A stretch of DNA of 34,065 nt from assembly GCA_943329075.2 (NCBI GenBank), contig CALQCM020000050.1, forward strand, positions 1 through 34,065. The letters run 5' to 3'. The notes below the pieces were generated by a model. The model was given only the letters and a program-made list of their open reading frames with translations, was not told the origin of the DNA and did no database searches. This stretch comes from Chitinophaga pinensis. Lineage in GTDB: Bacteria; Pseudomonadota; Gammaproteobacteria; Burkholderiales; SG8-41. This document shows, piece by piece, positions 6,171 to 15,779 of this stretch. The number at the start of each line of letters is the position of its first letter. Positions within the stretch are counted from its first letter, which is position 1. The position numbers were made by a program, and so were the translations under genes.

Positions 6171-7964
6171 TCAGAACGCGGCGCTGTCGAACGCGAGCAC
6201 GCTGGCCGCGCCGCCGGTAATTTCTTCGGCGAGTGCCGGCGCCTGCGGCAGGATGTGTTCGACATAAAAGCGCGCGGTGGCGATCTTGGTTGTGCAGAAT
6301 GCCGCATCGCCCGCGCCAGCCGCGAGTTTTGCGGCGGCGATTTCCGCAGCGCGCGCCATCAGCCAGCCGCCGGCGACGATGCCCCACAGCTTGAGATAAG
6401 GCACTGACACCGCGGCCACCGCGTTGGGGTCCTGCTGAAAATGCTCGACCACCCATTTCGTCGCGTGCGCCAGCGCGTCGATGCTGCGCACCAATGCGTC
6501 ATGCTGGGCGGCGACGTCGGCATTGGAATTTTGTTTCAGCCCCGACGCCTCTTTGCGCATCTGCGCGATCACCACTGCTGCGGTGGCGCCTTTTTCATAA
6601 CCGATCTTGCGGCCGACCAGATCAGCAGCCTGGATGCCGGTGGTGCCTTCATAGATGGCCGTGATGCGCGCATCGCGCAGATACTGCGCCACCCCCGTCG
6701 CTTCGATGAAACCCATGCCGCCGTGGATCTGCACGCCGGTCGAGGCGACTTCGATCGCCTGCTCGGTACACCAACCCTTCACAATTGGAATCAACAGATC
6801 GACATAAGCCTGGTTGCGTTTGCGTTCGTTATCGTCGGGATGGTGTTTGGCTTTGTCGAGTGCGGCCGACGCGGTGTAAGCCAGCGCGCGCATCGCCTCG
6901 ACCTGCGATTTCATCGAGAGCAGCATGCGCCGCACGTCGGGATGGTTGATGATGGTGACGCGGTCGCCGCCCTTCTGCCCGATGGCGCGGCCCTGCACGC
7001 GCGTCTTTGCGTAATCAAGTGCGTGCTGCCAGGCGCGTTCGGCAATCGCCACGCCTTCGAGGCCGACACCGAGCCGCGCGTGGTTCATCATGATGAACAT
7101 GTACTCGAGGCCGCGGTTTTCTTCGCCCACCATATAACCCGTGGCGCCGCCGTCTTCACCGTACGACATCACGCAGGTCGGGCTCGCGTGGATGCCCATC
7201 TTGTGTTCGATCGACACGCACTGCACGTCGTTGCGCGCGCCCGGCGTGCCGTCGGCGTTAAGAATGAATTTCGGCACGATGAAGAGCGATATGCCTTTCA
7301 CGCCCTCGGGTGCGTTGGGCGTGCGCGCCAGCACCAGATGCACGATGTTCTGCGCCATGTCGTGCTCGCCCCAGGTGATGAAGATCTTGGTGCCCTTGAT
7401 TTTGTAATGATCGCCCTCGGGCACCGCCTGCGTGCGCACCGCCGAGAGATCGGAGCCGGCCTGCGGCTCGGTGAGGTTCATGGTGCCGCTCCACTCGCCG
7501 CTGACGAGTTTTTCCATGAACTGCTGTTTCTGTGCCGCTGAACCGCGCAGCTTCAGCGCTTCGATCACGCCGGAGGTCAGCATCGGGCACAGGCAGAACG
7601 CCATGTTGGCGCTGTTCCACATTTCCTGCACCGCCATCGCCACGATGTGCGGCAGGCCCTGCCCGCCAAAATCAGTGGGGCCCGACAGGCCGTTCCAGCC
7701 CGCATCCGTGAATTTTTTATAAGCTGCGCCAAAACCCGCCGGCGGCGTGACTTTGCCGTCGGCCCACTGCGCGCCTTGTTTGTCACCGACACCGTTCAGG
7801 GGATCGAGCACTTCGGCGGCGAACTTGCCGGCCTCACCCAGTACCGCCTCGACGAGATCGGACGTCACGTCAGCGCAGGCCGGCATCGCCGTGATGTCGG
7901 CCAGACCGACCAGTTCTTCGATGACGAACTGCATGTCCTTCAGGGGCGCGGCGTAGGTGGACAT
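6171..7964 (-). CDS. Acyl-CoA dehydrogenase with C-terminal extension, 597 aa
   Basis: FAD-dependent acyl-CoA oxidation, probably cytoplasmic and coupled to the EtfAB encoded directly upstream. At 597 residues it is in the roughly 600-residue subfamily with a C-terminal helical extension. The core shows MNLTEPQAGSDLSAVRTQA (FAD/substrate region), IHGGMGFIEATGVAQYLRDA, and IYEGTTGIQAADLVGRKI, with E439 in the position of the catalytic base of medium-chain enzymes. I chose the ATG at 7964 (MSTYAAPLKDMQF) rather than the longer frame to 8006 because GAGGAG lies 8 nt upstream. It is the last gene of an etfB-etfA-dehydrogenase transcription unit. Chain length or aromatic/aliphatic specificity cannot be read from the sequence. 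Confidence 0.94.
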   Translation of the reverse strand: MSTYAAPLKDMQFVIEELVGLADITAMPACADVTSDLVEAVLGEAGKFAAEVLDPLNGVGDKQGAQWADGKVTPPAGFGAAYKKFTDAGWNGLSGPTDFGGQGLPHIVAMAVQEMWNSANMAFCLCPMLTSGVIEALKLRGSAAQKQQFMEKLVSGEWSGTMNLTEPQAGSDLSAVRTQAVPEGDHYKIKGTKIFITWGEHDMAQNIVHLVLARTPNAPEGVKGISLFIVPKFILNADGTPGARNDVQCVSIEHKMGIHASPTCVMSYGEDGGATGYMVGEENRGLEYMFIMMNHARLGVGLEGVAIAERAWQHALDYAKTRVQGRAIGQKGGDRVTIINHPDVRRMLLSMKSQVEAMRALAYTASAALDKAKHHPDDNERKRNQAYVDLLIPIVKGWCTEQAIEVASTGVQIHGGMGFIEATGVAQYLRDARITAIYEGTTGIQAADLVGRKIGYEKGATAAVVIAQMRKEASGLKQNSNADVAAQHDALVRSIDALAHATKWVVEHFQQDPNAVAAVSVPYLKLWGIVAGGWLMARAAEIAAAKLAAGAGDAAFCTTKIATARFYVEHILPQAPALAEEITGGAASVLAFDSAAF

Positions 7965-8008
7965 GGTGACTCCTCGGTTGACGGCAACTGGACAGTCGTA
8001 CAGCATAA

Positions 8009-8042
8009 GGGCGTCAGTGCCCGATTAAAAGCCCTGACGCCC
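8009..8042. other. Inverted repeat in the etfA-dehydrogenase gap
   Basis: GGGCGTCAG (8009-8017) pairs with CTGACGCCC (8034-8042), a 9-bp stem with a 16-nt loop, between etfA and the acyl-CoA dehydrogenase. On the minus strand no T-run follows, so this may be an mRNA stability or partial attenuation element rather than a full terminator. Confidence 0.5.
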
Positions 8043-8069
8043 CGCTTTGTTGCAGCCGGATGCTCGCGC

Positions 8070-8996
8070 TTACAGCGCCGCGGTCATCTCCGGCACCGCC
8101 TTGAACAGATCATCCACCAGCCAGTAGTTGGCCACCGAGAAAATCGGCGCTTCGGCGTCCTTGTTAATGGCGACGATCACCTTGCTGTCTTTCATGCCGG
8201 CCAGATGCTGAATCGCACCCGAGATGCCGACGGCGATGTACAGTTCGGGCGCCACGATCTTGCCGGTCTGACCAACCTGATAGTCGTTGGTGACAAAGCC
8301 CGAATCGACCGCCGCGCGCGAGGCGCCGACGGCCGCACCGAGTTTGTCGGCCAGCGCCTCAAGCAGCTTGAAGTTCTCACCGTTGCCCATGCCGCGACCA
8401 CCCGAGACGATGACGCGCGCCGCGGTGAGTTCGGGACGTGCCGATTTGGTGACTTCCTGGCCCTTGAACTGCGTGAGGCCGCTGTCGGCGACTGCCGCAA
8501 CGTTTTCCGTCGCTGCCGAACCCGCGCCCTCGGCAGGGTCGAACCCGGTGATACGCACCGTGATGACCTTGATTTTGTCTTTCGACTGCACGGTCGCCAG
8601 CACGTTGCCGGCGTAGATCGGCCGCACGAAGGTGTCGACCGATTCGATGCCAACGATATCGGAGATCTGCGCAACGTCGAGCAGTGCCGCCACGCGCGGC
8701 ATGAAGTTTTTACCGAAGCCGGTGGCAGGCGCGAGGATGTGCGTGAACTTGTCGGCAATCGAGACCACCAGCGCCGACATGTTCTCGGCGATCGGCACCG
8801 CGTAATGCGCGGCATCGGCGACCAGGACCTTGGTCACGCCCGGCACTTTGGCAGCCGCGGCGGCGGCGTCCGCACATTGATGGCCAGCCACCAGCACGCT
8901 GACATCAGCGCCGAGTTTGGTCGCGGCGGCGATCGTGTTGGTGGTGCCGGTCTTGAGTTGTTTGTTGTCGTGTTCTGCGATAACGAGGATAGCCAT
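8070..8996 (-). CDS. etfA: Electron transfer flavoprotein subunit alpha, 308 aa
   Basis: Alpha subunit of the EtfAB heterodimer, which takes electrons from acyl-CoA dehydrogenases via FAD and hands them to ETF-ubiquinone oxidoreductase. The N-terminal domain begins [15 protein letters not shown]. The C-terminal FAD-binding domain has the family motifs [59 protein letters not shown] and EAPIF. The length is standard. Its ATG directly abuts the etfB stop codon (no intervening base), so the two are translationally linked. The next gene on the strand is an acyl-CoA dehydrogenase, the likely electron donor. Confidence 0.97.
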   Translation of the reverse strand: MAILVIAEHDNKQLKTGTTNTIAAATKLGADVSVLVAGHQCADAAAAAAKVPGVTKVLVADAAHYAVPIAENMSALVVSIADKFTHILAPATGFGKNFMPRVAALLDVAQISDIVGIESVDTFVRPIYAGNVLATVQSKDKIKVITVRITGFDPAEGAGSAATENVAAVADSGLTQFKGQEVTKSARPELTAARVIVSGGRGMGNGENFKLLEALADKLGAAVGASRAAVDSGFVTNDYQVGQTGKIVAPELYIAVGISGAIQHLAGMKDSKVIVAINKDAEAPIFSVANYWLVDDLFKAVPEMTAAL

Positions 8997-9746
8997 TTAA
9001 ATCACCTTCGCTTCATTCTTGAGTTTGCTCACAAGTTCGGCCACGTCCGCCAGTTTGACGCCGGAGCCGCGTTTGGCGGGCTCGACAACTTTCAGCGTGA
9101 TCAGGCGCGGCGCAACATCGACACCCAGTGCGTCGGGCTTGATCACTTCGAGCGGCTTCTTCTTCGCCTTCATGATGTTGGGCAGCGTGACGTAGCGCGG
9201 TTCGTTCAAACGCAGATCGGCGGTCACCACCGCCGGCAGCTTGATCGTCAGCTTCTCGAGGCCGCCGTCCATTTCACGCGTCACTTCGGCGTGGTCACCG
9301 GCCGGTTCGATCTTCGAGCAGAACGCAGCCTGCGGCCAGCCCAGCAAGGCCGACAACATCTGCCCGGTCTGGTTGCAGTCGTTATCGACCGCCTGCTTGC
9401 CCATGATGACGAGCTGCGGATTTTCTTTGGCGATGATCGCCTGCATCACCTTGGCTACGGCCAGGGGCTGCACATCAACGTCGGTATCGACGAGGATGCC
9501 GCGGTCCGCACCCATCGCCATCGCGGTGCGGATGGTTTCCTGGCACTGCGGCAGGCCCACCGAGACGACAACGATTTCGGTGACCAAGCCGGCTTCCTTC
9601 ATGCGCACCGCCTGCTCGACGGCAATTTCGCAAAACGGATTGATCGCCATCTTGATATTGGCGGTTTCAACGCCGGAGCCGTCTGCTTTGACGCGCACCT
9701 TGACGTTGGGGTCGACTACACGTTTAACACCTACCAGGACTTTCAT
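8997..9746 (-). CDS. etfB: Electron transfer flavoprotein subunit beta, 249 aa
   Basis: Beta subunit of EtfAB, the AMP-binding partner of the alpha subunit. It begins [20 protein letters not shown], typical of the family, and has [19 protein letters not shown] and [20 protein letters not shown], with [20 protein letters not shown] in the recognition-loop region. The start at 9746 is chosen over the longer frame to 9806 because AGAGGAA lies just upstream and because family members begin at MKVLV. It is the first gene of the unit etfB-etfA-acyl-CoA dehydrogenase. Confidence 0.97.
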   Translation of the reverse strand: MKVLVGVKRVVDPNVKVRVKADGSGVETANIKMAINPFCEIAVEQAVRMKEAGLVTEIVVVSVGLPQCQETIRTAMAMGADRGILVDTDVDVQPLAVAKVMQAIIAKENPQLVIMGKQAVDNDCNQTGQMLSALLGWPQAAFCSKIEPAGDHAEVTREMDGGLEKLTIKLPAVVTADLRLNEPRYVTLPNIMKAKKKPLEVIKPDALGVDVAPRLITLKVVEPAKRGSGVKLADVAELVSKLKNEAKVI

Positions 9747-10130
9747 CGTTTCCTCTCGCTCGGACACCGCGGCGAGTGCCGCGGAAAAATGCGGCCGGGG
9801 CCGCAAAAGATGGCTATTTTAGCGGAATCGACGCCACCACGAAATGGCGGCGGCGCGGCGGGGTTTGATCTATGACAAACCATCCACTAGAGAGCGGCGG
9901 GACGAATGCATTGAACTTGCGGGCGCTGAGCGCATCCAACTGCGCTCAGGCGCACCGTCGGCGCCTGGCAAACCTGCGTTTTCAGTCCACGCGGGACCTC
10001 CCGGTGGCTTTTAAATTTCATCCGGCGTCGCCGCCGGATGCCAATGCTAGTATCACGCCACACGCCTGACGGCCCGGGTGCGGAATGGCAATCGCCGCGG
10101 CGCAACCGGGCGCCTTGAAATGGAGCACGC
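9747..10130. other. Divergent intergenic region between etfB and prc
   Basis: These 384 nt contain the leaders of two divergent genes. A clear hairpin at 9923-9953 (TGAGCGCA, 6-nt loop, TGCGCTCA, extended by an outer GCGC pair) and a second one near 10019-10040 (CATCCGGC...GCCGGATG) are visible. No convincing sigma-70 promoter was identified; TAGTAT near 10050 could be a -10 for prc. No coding sequence is supported. Confidence 0.45.
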
Positions 10131-12314
10131 ATGAAACAGAAACTGCTGTGGTTGATCTTTGTCCTGATAACGGCTGCGCAGGGCGCGTCGCTCGCCGCGG
10201 AAACCTCGTCGCTGCCGGAATTAAAACCGGCAAAGCACGAGGCACAGGCGGCGCACCTGGCGGCGGAATTGCTCACCCGTTTCCACTACAAGAAAGTGCC
10301 GCTCGACGATGCGCTGTCGGAGCGGATCTTCGACCAATATCTGAAATCCCTGGATGCCGAGAAGCTCTTCTTCGTGCAAGCCGACATCGACCGCTTTGCG
10401 GGTTATCGCACCAAACTCGACGACGCCATCCTGCAGGAAGACCTGACGATTCCATTCGCCATGTTTAATCTTTACGAGCAGCGCGTCGTCGAGCGTTTTG
10501 CCTACGCCCGCACGCTGCTCCAAGGCCGTTTTGATTTTCAGGCAAACGAAAGCTTCCAGATTACACGCGACAAGGAAGCCTGGCCGAAAACCGAAGCGGA
10601 AATGCGCGACCTGTGGCGCCGGCGGGTCAAGAACGACTGGCTCCGGCTCAAGCTGGCCGGCAAGGATGACAAGAACACCGCCGAAGTTCTGGACAAGCGT
10701 TACGGCAATTTCCTCAAGCGCATCGGCCGGATCAAGAGTACTGACGCGTTTCAGACCTACATGAACGCCTACACCATGGCCATCGAACCGCACACCAATT
10801 ACATGGGGCCGCGGGCGGCGGAAGATTTCGACATTTCGATGCGGCTCTCCCTGGTCGGAATCGGCGCGGTGCTCGCAGAGATCGATGAATTCACGACGAT
10901 ACGCGAACTGGTCGCCGGCGGGCCGGCCAGCCTTTCGGAGAAACTGAAAATCGGCGACCGCATTGTCGGCGTTGCGCAGGGCGAAGGCGGCCCGATGACG
11001 GACGTCATGGGCTGGCGGCTTGACGACACCGTGGCGCTGATTCGCGGCACCGCCGACACGGTCGTCCAGCTCGATGTGCTGCCCGCGGAGGCCGGGCCGG
11101 ATGCCAAACACAAGCTGGTTTCACTGGTGCGGAAAAAAATCAGTCTTGAGGAACAGGCGGCGAAGAAATCCGTGCAGACCATCGTCGACGGCAAGACCAC
11201 CCGCCGGATCGGCGTGATCGCCGTGCCCACCTTCTATGAGGATTTCGCGGCCCGGCAAAAAGGCCTTGCCGATTTCAAAAGCGCGACGCGCGACGTGGCG
11301 CGCCTGCTCGGCGAACTGCGCAAGGAAAAAGTCGAGAGTGTGCTGATCGACTTGCGCAACAACGGCGGCGGCTCCCTGACGGAAGCGATTGAACTGACCG
11401 GATTGTTTATCGATAAGGGGCCGGTGGTGCAGCAACGCGGTGCGGGCGGTGAAATCACCGTGGGCAGCGACACACAGGCCGGCGTCGCGTGGGACGGCCC
11501 GCTGGGCGTGTTGATCAACCGGGGTTCCGCATCGGCGTCGGAGATCTTCGCCGCTGCCATTCAGGACTATGGCCGCGGCCTGATTATCGGTGAACCGAGT
11601 TTTGGCAAAGGCACCGTGCAATCCATGATCAGTCTCGACCAGATCGCCAGAAACGACAAACCGCGCTTCGGCGAACTGAAAATGACTGTTGCACAGTTTT
11701 TCCGCATCAACGGCGGCACCACGCAATTGCGCGGCGTCACGCCGGATATCCTGTTTCCAGCCATGGCCGATGCGGAGAATTTTGGCGAATCCAGTTTCGG
11801 CAACGCGCTGCCGTGGGTGCAAATCAAGGCGGCGGACTATGCACCGGTCGGTGACTTGAAAGGTCTGCTGCCCGTGCTGTTGACGATGCATCAGGCGCGC
11901 GTGAAAAAGGACCTCGATTTCCAGTCTCTGCAGGAGGAAATCGCAGAATTCAAACTTCAGCGCAAGAAAAACCAGGTCTCTCTGAACGAAACCGCGCGAC
12001 GCGAGGAACGTGACACCCAGGATGCGCGGCTCAAGTTGCGCGAAGCACGGCGCGACGCCGATAAAGGCGCGGCCGGCGATGCGGACGGCAAAGGGCCGCT
12101 GCGTGCGAACAGCGGATCGCGTCGCGATGACGGTCTGCAGGCCGACGAACGCAATCTCACCAACGAACTGGCGGCTGAAAAAGCGCGGAAAAATGCCAAG
12201 GACGTTTTGCTGAACGAAGCCGTCCACATACTGAGCGACGGCGTGGCTGTGCTAAAAACCAGCGCCAGCCTGGCGGCGCGCGCCAGGCCGGGCTCGCTGT
12301 TGATGCCGGATTAG
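10131..12314 (+). CDS. prc: Tail-specific (C-terminal processing) protease Prc/Tsp, 727 aa
   Basis: Periplasmic S41-family serine protease that recognises nonpolar C-termini; in Gammaproteobacteria it trims penicillin-binding protein 3 and helps control peptidoglycan hydrolases. The N-terminus is a signal peptide (MKQKLLWLIFVLITAAQGAS, cleavage near LAA-ET). The N-terminal helical domain is followed by a PDZ region about residues 240-320 (GIGAVLAEIDEFTTIRELVA and GPASLSEKLKIGDRIVGV). The protease domain has DLRNNGGGSLTEAIELTG and INRGSASASEIFAAAIQDYG, with S468 as predicted nucleophile and K493 (PSFGKGTVQ) as general base, 25 residues apart as in E. coli Prc. The C-terminal tail is charged and rich in Arg/Lys/Asp. 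It is monocistronic, with a weak ribosome site (TGGAG) ahead of ATG 10131. Confidence 0.95.
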   Translation: MKQKLLWLIFVLITAAQGASLAAETSSLPELKPAKHEAQAAHLAAELLTRFHYKKVPLDDALSERIFDQYLKSLDAEKLFFVQADIDRFAGYRTKLDDAILQEDLTIPFAMFNLYEQRVVERFAYARTLLQGRFDFQANESFQITRDKEAWPKTEAEMRDLWRRRVKNDWLRLKLAGKDDKNTAEVLDKRYGNFLKRIGRIKSTDAFQTYMNAYTMAIEPHTNYMGPRAAEDFDISMRLSLVGIGAVLAEIDEFTTIRELVAGGPASLSEKLKIGDRIVGVAQGEGGPMTDVMGWRLDDTVALIRGTADTVVQLDVLPAEAGPDAKHKLVSLVRKKISLEEQAAKKSVQTIVDGKTTRRIGVIAVPTFYEDFAARQKGLADFKSATRDVARLLGELRKEKVESVLIDLRNNGGGSLTEAIELTGLFIDKGPVVQQRGAGGEITVGSDTQAGVAWDGPLGVLINRGSASASEIFAAAIQDYGRGLIIGEPSFGKGTVQSMISLDQIARNDKPRFGELKMTVAQFFRINGGTTQLRGVTPDILFPAMADAENFGESSFGNALPWVQIKAADYAPVGDLKGLLPVLLTMHQARVKKDLDFQSLQEEIAEFKLQRKKNQVSLNETARREERDTQDARLKLREARRDADKGAAGDADGKGPLRANSGSRRDDGLQADERNLTNELAAEKARKNAKDVLLNEAVHILSDGVAVLKTSASLAARARPGSLLMPD

Positions 12315-12454
12315 CCGCGCCGCGCCCGCCGCGCGATATGTTTTTGCCGAGGACGCCTGCGGCAGCGCTGATTAGTTAGGTCCATTGTCCGATTCGCGCC
12401 GCTTCGAATTTCGGGGGATAGACAAGGTGGCGAGCCCCCTTGTTCAGTGCATCT
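12315..12454. other. prc-livG' junction with palindromes, possible mobile-element scar
   Basis: This 140-nt stretch lies between the prc stop and the broken end of livG. It contains CGAATTTCG followed by GGGGG, then CCCCC, and a perfect 10-bp palindrome CGAAATTTCG (12459-12468) inside the end of the livG frame. ACAAGG (about 12422) can pair with CCTTGT (about 12438). The broken livG reading ends exactly here, so an excised or decayed element or a deletion joint is plausible. No gene is seen. Confidence 0.4.
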
Positions 12455-12625
12455 CTAGCGAAATTTCGTCAATAGATTGAAACAGGTGGTCTTGCCCGCG
12501 CCGTTGGGCCCGATCAGCGCATGGATGCTGCCGCGCCTGACACGCAGGTTGACGCCGTTAACGGCGACGAAACCCTTGAACTCTTTTACGAGCTCGCGCG
12601 TCTCGAGAATGAAGTCGTCACTCAT
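12455..12625 (-). pseudogene. livG: livG (branched-chain amino acid ABC transporter ATPase), truncated after Walker A
   Basis: Frame from ATG 12625 encodes MSDDFILETRELVKEFKGF, then VAVNGVNLRVRRGSIHALIG, then PNGAGKTTCFNLLTKFR and a stop. This is the N-terminus of LivG-type ABC ATPases, including a perfect Walker A (GPNGAGKTT). Only 56 of about 255 residues remain: the Q-loop, signature, Walker B and H-loop are all gone, so it cannot function. It follows the acyl-CoA ligase gene on the same strand by 44 nt, suggesting that an operon of ligase plus Liv-type transporter once continued here. Such pairings are common in Betaproteobacteria. Confidence 0.9.
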
Positions 12626-12669
12626 CACTGATCGCTCAATCCTGAATCCTGATTCCTCAATCCTGCCTT

Positions 12670-14311
12670 TCAGTCGATCGCCGAGGCAGACTTCGCCTGC
12701 TCGCGCAGTACGAATTTCTGGATCTTGCCGGTCGAAGTCTTCGGCAGCACGCCGAAGACGAATTTCTTCGGCGCCTTGAAATGCGCCATACGCTCACGGC
12801 AAAACGCGATGAGTTCCTGCTCGTCCGCCACGGCGCCGGTTTTCAGTTCCACAAACGCACAGGGCGTCTCGCCCCATTTCGGATCGGGCCGCGCCACCAC
12901 CGCGGCCGCCAGCACCGCCGGATGCCGGTAGATCACGTCCTCGATTTCGAGCGACGAAATGTTTTCGCCGCCGGAAATGATGACGTCTTTCGAGCGGTCC
13001 TTGATCTTGACGTAACCGTCGGCCTGCATCACGGCGAGGTCGCCGGTGTGAAACCAGCCGCCGGCGAAGGCTGCCGCGGTAGCGTCCGGATTTTTCAGAT
13101 AGCCCTTCATCGTGATGTTGCCGCGGAACATCACTTCACCCATGGTTTCGCCGTCGCGCGGCACCGGCTGCATGCTCGCCGGGTCCATCACCGTCATGCC
13201 CTCCTGCAGGTGATAGCAGACACCCTGGCGGCCGTTGAGGCGCACCTGTTCGTCGAGCGGCAGTTCGTCCCACTCCGGATGTTTCGCGCAGACCGCCGCC
13301 GGCCCGTAGGTTTCACTGAGACCGTAGACGTGCGTCAGATTGAAACCCATTTTCTGCATGCCCTCGATCAAGGCGCCGGGCGGCGCCGCGCCGGCAACCA
13401 GGCAATGCACCGTGTGATCGATGCCCTTCTTCAATTCGTCGGGCGCATTGATCAGGGCGCCGTGCACGATGGGTGCGCCGCAGTAATGCGTGACGCGGTG
13501 TTCGCGGATCAAATCGAAAATTATTTTCGCCTCGACTTTGCGCAGACAAACGTTGGTGCCGGCGTTGGCCGCCATCGTCCAGGCAAAACACCAGCCATTG
13601 CAATGAAACATCGGCAGCGTCCACAGATAGACCGCATGCTGCGGCATGCCCCAGCTCACGATGTTCGAAATCGCATTGAGATAGGCGCCGCGATGATGAT
13701 AAACCACGCCCTTCGGATTGCCGGTAGTGCCCGAAGTGTAATTGAGTGAAATCGCATCCCACTCGTCTGCGGGCAGCGTCCATTCGAAGCCGGCGTCGCC
13801 GCCGGCGATGAACTGTTCGTATTCGCTGTCGCCGAGAACTTTTTCCGCCCTCGAAGGCCGGATCATCGACGTCGATCACCAGCGGTTTGTGTTTGACGTT
13901 GACGAGTGCTGCGGCCACGGTGTCGGCGTATTCGCGGTCAGTCAGCAGCACGCGGGTTTCGGCGTGATCCAGCATGAAGGCAATGGTGGCGGCGTCGAGC
14001 CGCGTATTCAGCGTATTGAGCACCGCCCCCGCCATCGCCACGCCGAAATGCGCTTCGTACATGGCCGGCACGTTGGGCAGCATGGTGGCCACCGTATCGC
14101 CGGGGCCGACCCCCGCGTTTTGCAGGGCCGAGGCCAGCCGACGGCAGCGCGCATAAACAGCGGCCCACGTCAGCCGGCGTGCGCCGTAAACCACCGCCGC
14201 GCGGTCGGGATAAACATAGGCCGAACGCGCCAGCAATGACAACGGCGACAGCGGCGCGTAATTGGCGGCATTCCGGTTGAGTCCGGCCCGGTACTTGTTC
14301 ACCGTCGGCAT
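12670..14311 (-). pseudogene. AMP-dependent acyl-CoA synthetase/ligase, disrupted by a +1 frameshift
   Basis: Would activate a fatty or aromatic carboxylate to its CoA ester via an acyl-adenylate. The N-terminal part (from 14311, MPTVNKYRAGLNRNAANYAP) runs in one frame to FEGG near 13850, and the rest continues in another frame from AEKVLGDSEYEQ. Removing one G from the GGG run at 13847-13849 joins them into a 546-residue protein. Core motifs are all present: YTSGTTGNPKGVVYHH (P-loop), VYGLSETYGP, GWFHTGDLAVMQADGYVKIK, DRSKDVIISGGENIS and the C-terminal lysine motif PKTSTGKIQK. The ATG at 14311 is preceded by GGGGAGGA. A single-base error in a homopolymer would give the same picture, so the gene may be intact in the organism. 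It is followed by truncated livG. Confidence 0.88.
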
Positions 14312-14360
14312 CATTCCTCCCCACTCATTAACGGCCGCTTCGACTGCGCAGAACTTGCTC

Positions 14361-15734
14361 TTATCCGGCCAGTCCGTTGCGCATCTGGGCCACCGCATCG
14401 GCAACGCGCCGCACGGCGATCACTTTCAATCCGGCAATCGCCTGCTTCGGTTTGTTCGCCTCGGGAATCAGCGCATGCGTGAAACCGAGCTTGGCGGCTT
14501 CTTTCAAGCGCTCCTGCCCGCGCTGCACCGGGCGCACTTCACCGGCCAGCCCGACTTCACCGAACACCACAAGTTTTTCCGGCAGCGGTTTGTTCGTCAG
14601 CGATGAGACGATCGCCATCATCACGGCAAGGTCCGCCGCCGGCTCGGCGATCTTCATGCCACCGACCGCGTTGATGAATACATCCTGATCGAAACAGGCA
14701 ATGCCGGCGTGGCGGTGCAGTACCGCCAGCAGCATTGCGAGACGGTTCTGCTCAAGACCGACGCCGAGCCGGCGCGGGTTCGGCGCATGCGCATCGTCAA
14801 CCAGCGCCTGGATTTCCACCAGCAGCGGCCGCGTGCCCTCCTGCGTGACGAGCACGCAGGAACCGGCCACCGGTTCGCTGTGTTGCGAGAGAAACATCGC
14901 CGACGGATTCGACACGCCCTTGAGGCCTTTTTCCGTCATCGCGAACACGCCGAGCTCGTTGACGGCACCGAAGCGGTTCTTAAAGGCACGGACCAGACGG
15001 AAGCTCGAATGCGTGTCGCCCTCGAAATACAACACGGTGTCGACGATATGTTCGAGCACGCGCGGCCCCGCCAGCGCGCCCTCTTTCGTGACGTGGCCGA
15101 CCATCACGATCGTGATCCCGCTGCCTTTGGCCAGCCGCGTGAGTTGCGCCGCGCATTCGCGCACCTGTGCCACCGAACCCGGCGCCGAGGTGAGTTGCTC
15201 GGAATACACGGTCTGGATCGAATCGATCACCGCGACGGCCGGTTTTTCAGCCTGCAACTGCATCTGGATTTTTTCAAGATTGATCTCGGCCAGCAGATCG
15301 AGCGATGAGGCATCGAGTGCGAGCCGCTTGGAACGCAGCGCGATCTGCTGTGCGGATTCTTCACCGCTGACGTAGAGCACCTTGTGCGCCGAACCCATCG
15401 TGCACAGCGCCTGCAATAACAGCGTTGATTTGCCGATGCCCGGGTCACCGCCGATCAGTACCACGCCGCCGCGCACCAGTCCGCCGCCCAGCACGCGGTC
15501 GAATTCCGGCACGCCGGTGGTGATGCGGGATTCTTCGCGCGCCTCGATTTCGGAGAGACGCATCAGCTTACCAACGCCGGAGAGGGCACTAAAACGGTTG
15601 GCCGACGGCAGCGCGGTTTCAGCGACCGCTTCGACCAGTGAGTTCCATGCGTTGCAGTGCGGGCACTGGCCCTGCCACTTCACGGTCTGGCCGCCGCATT
15701 CGCTGCAGCTGTGGATGGTTTTTGCTTTAGCCAT
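14361..15734 (-). CDS. radA: DNA repair protein RadA (Sms), 457 aa
   Basis: RecA-like ATPase that promotes branch migration and processing of recombination intermediates. All hallmarks are visible: an N-terminal C4 zinc finger (CSECGGQTVKWQGQCPHC, residues 10-27), Walker A GGDPGIGKST around residue 93, the RadA-specific KNRFGAVNELGVFAM motif, and a C-terminal Lon-protease-like domain (DLAVMMAIVSSLTNKPLPEK, FGEVGLAGEVRPV). The length is standard. It lies 45 nt after the DUF4118 gene and is probably in the same transcript as alr. The alr-radA association with lplT is a recurrent betaproteobacterial arrangement. Confidence 0.97.
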   Translation of the reverse strand: MAKAKTIHSCSECGGQTVKWQGQCPHCNAWNSLVEAVAETALPSANRFSALSGVGKLMRLSEIEAREESRITTGVPEFDRVLGGGLVRGGVVLIGGDPGIGKSTLLLQALCTMGSAHKVLYVSGEESAQQIALRSKRLALDASSLDLLAEINLEKIQMQLQAEKPAVAVIDSIQTVYSEQLTSAPGSVAQVRECAAQLTRLAKGSGITIVMVGHVTKEGALAGPRVLEHIVDTVLYFEGDTHSSFRLVRAFKNRFGAVNELGVFAMTEKGLKGVSNPSAMFLSQHSEPVAGSCVLVTQEGTRPLLVEIQALVDDAHAPNPRRLGVGLEQNRLAMLLAVLHRHAGIACFDQDVFINAVGGMKIAEPAADLAVMMAIVSSLTNKPLPEKLVVFGEVGLAGEVRPVQRGQERLKEAAKLGFTHALIPEANKPKQAIAGLKVIAVRRVADAVAQMRNGLAG

Positions 15735-15779
15735 GGGTCTTTGCTTCAGTCACGCTGCGCGGGCGGCGCCGCGTAAAAC

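Noticed and set aside
7647..9875. 742-codon open frame antisense to acyl-CoA dehydrogenase and etfAB
   Set aside because: It is a His/Arg/Asp-rich shadow of the high-GC coding strand; the opposite strand has well-conserved enzymes.
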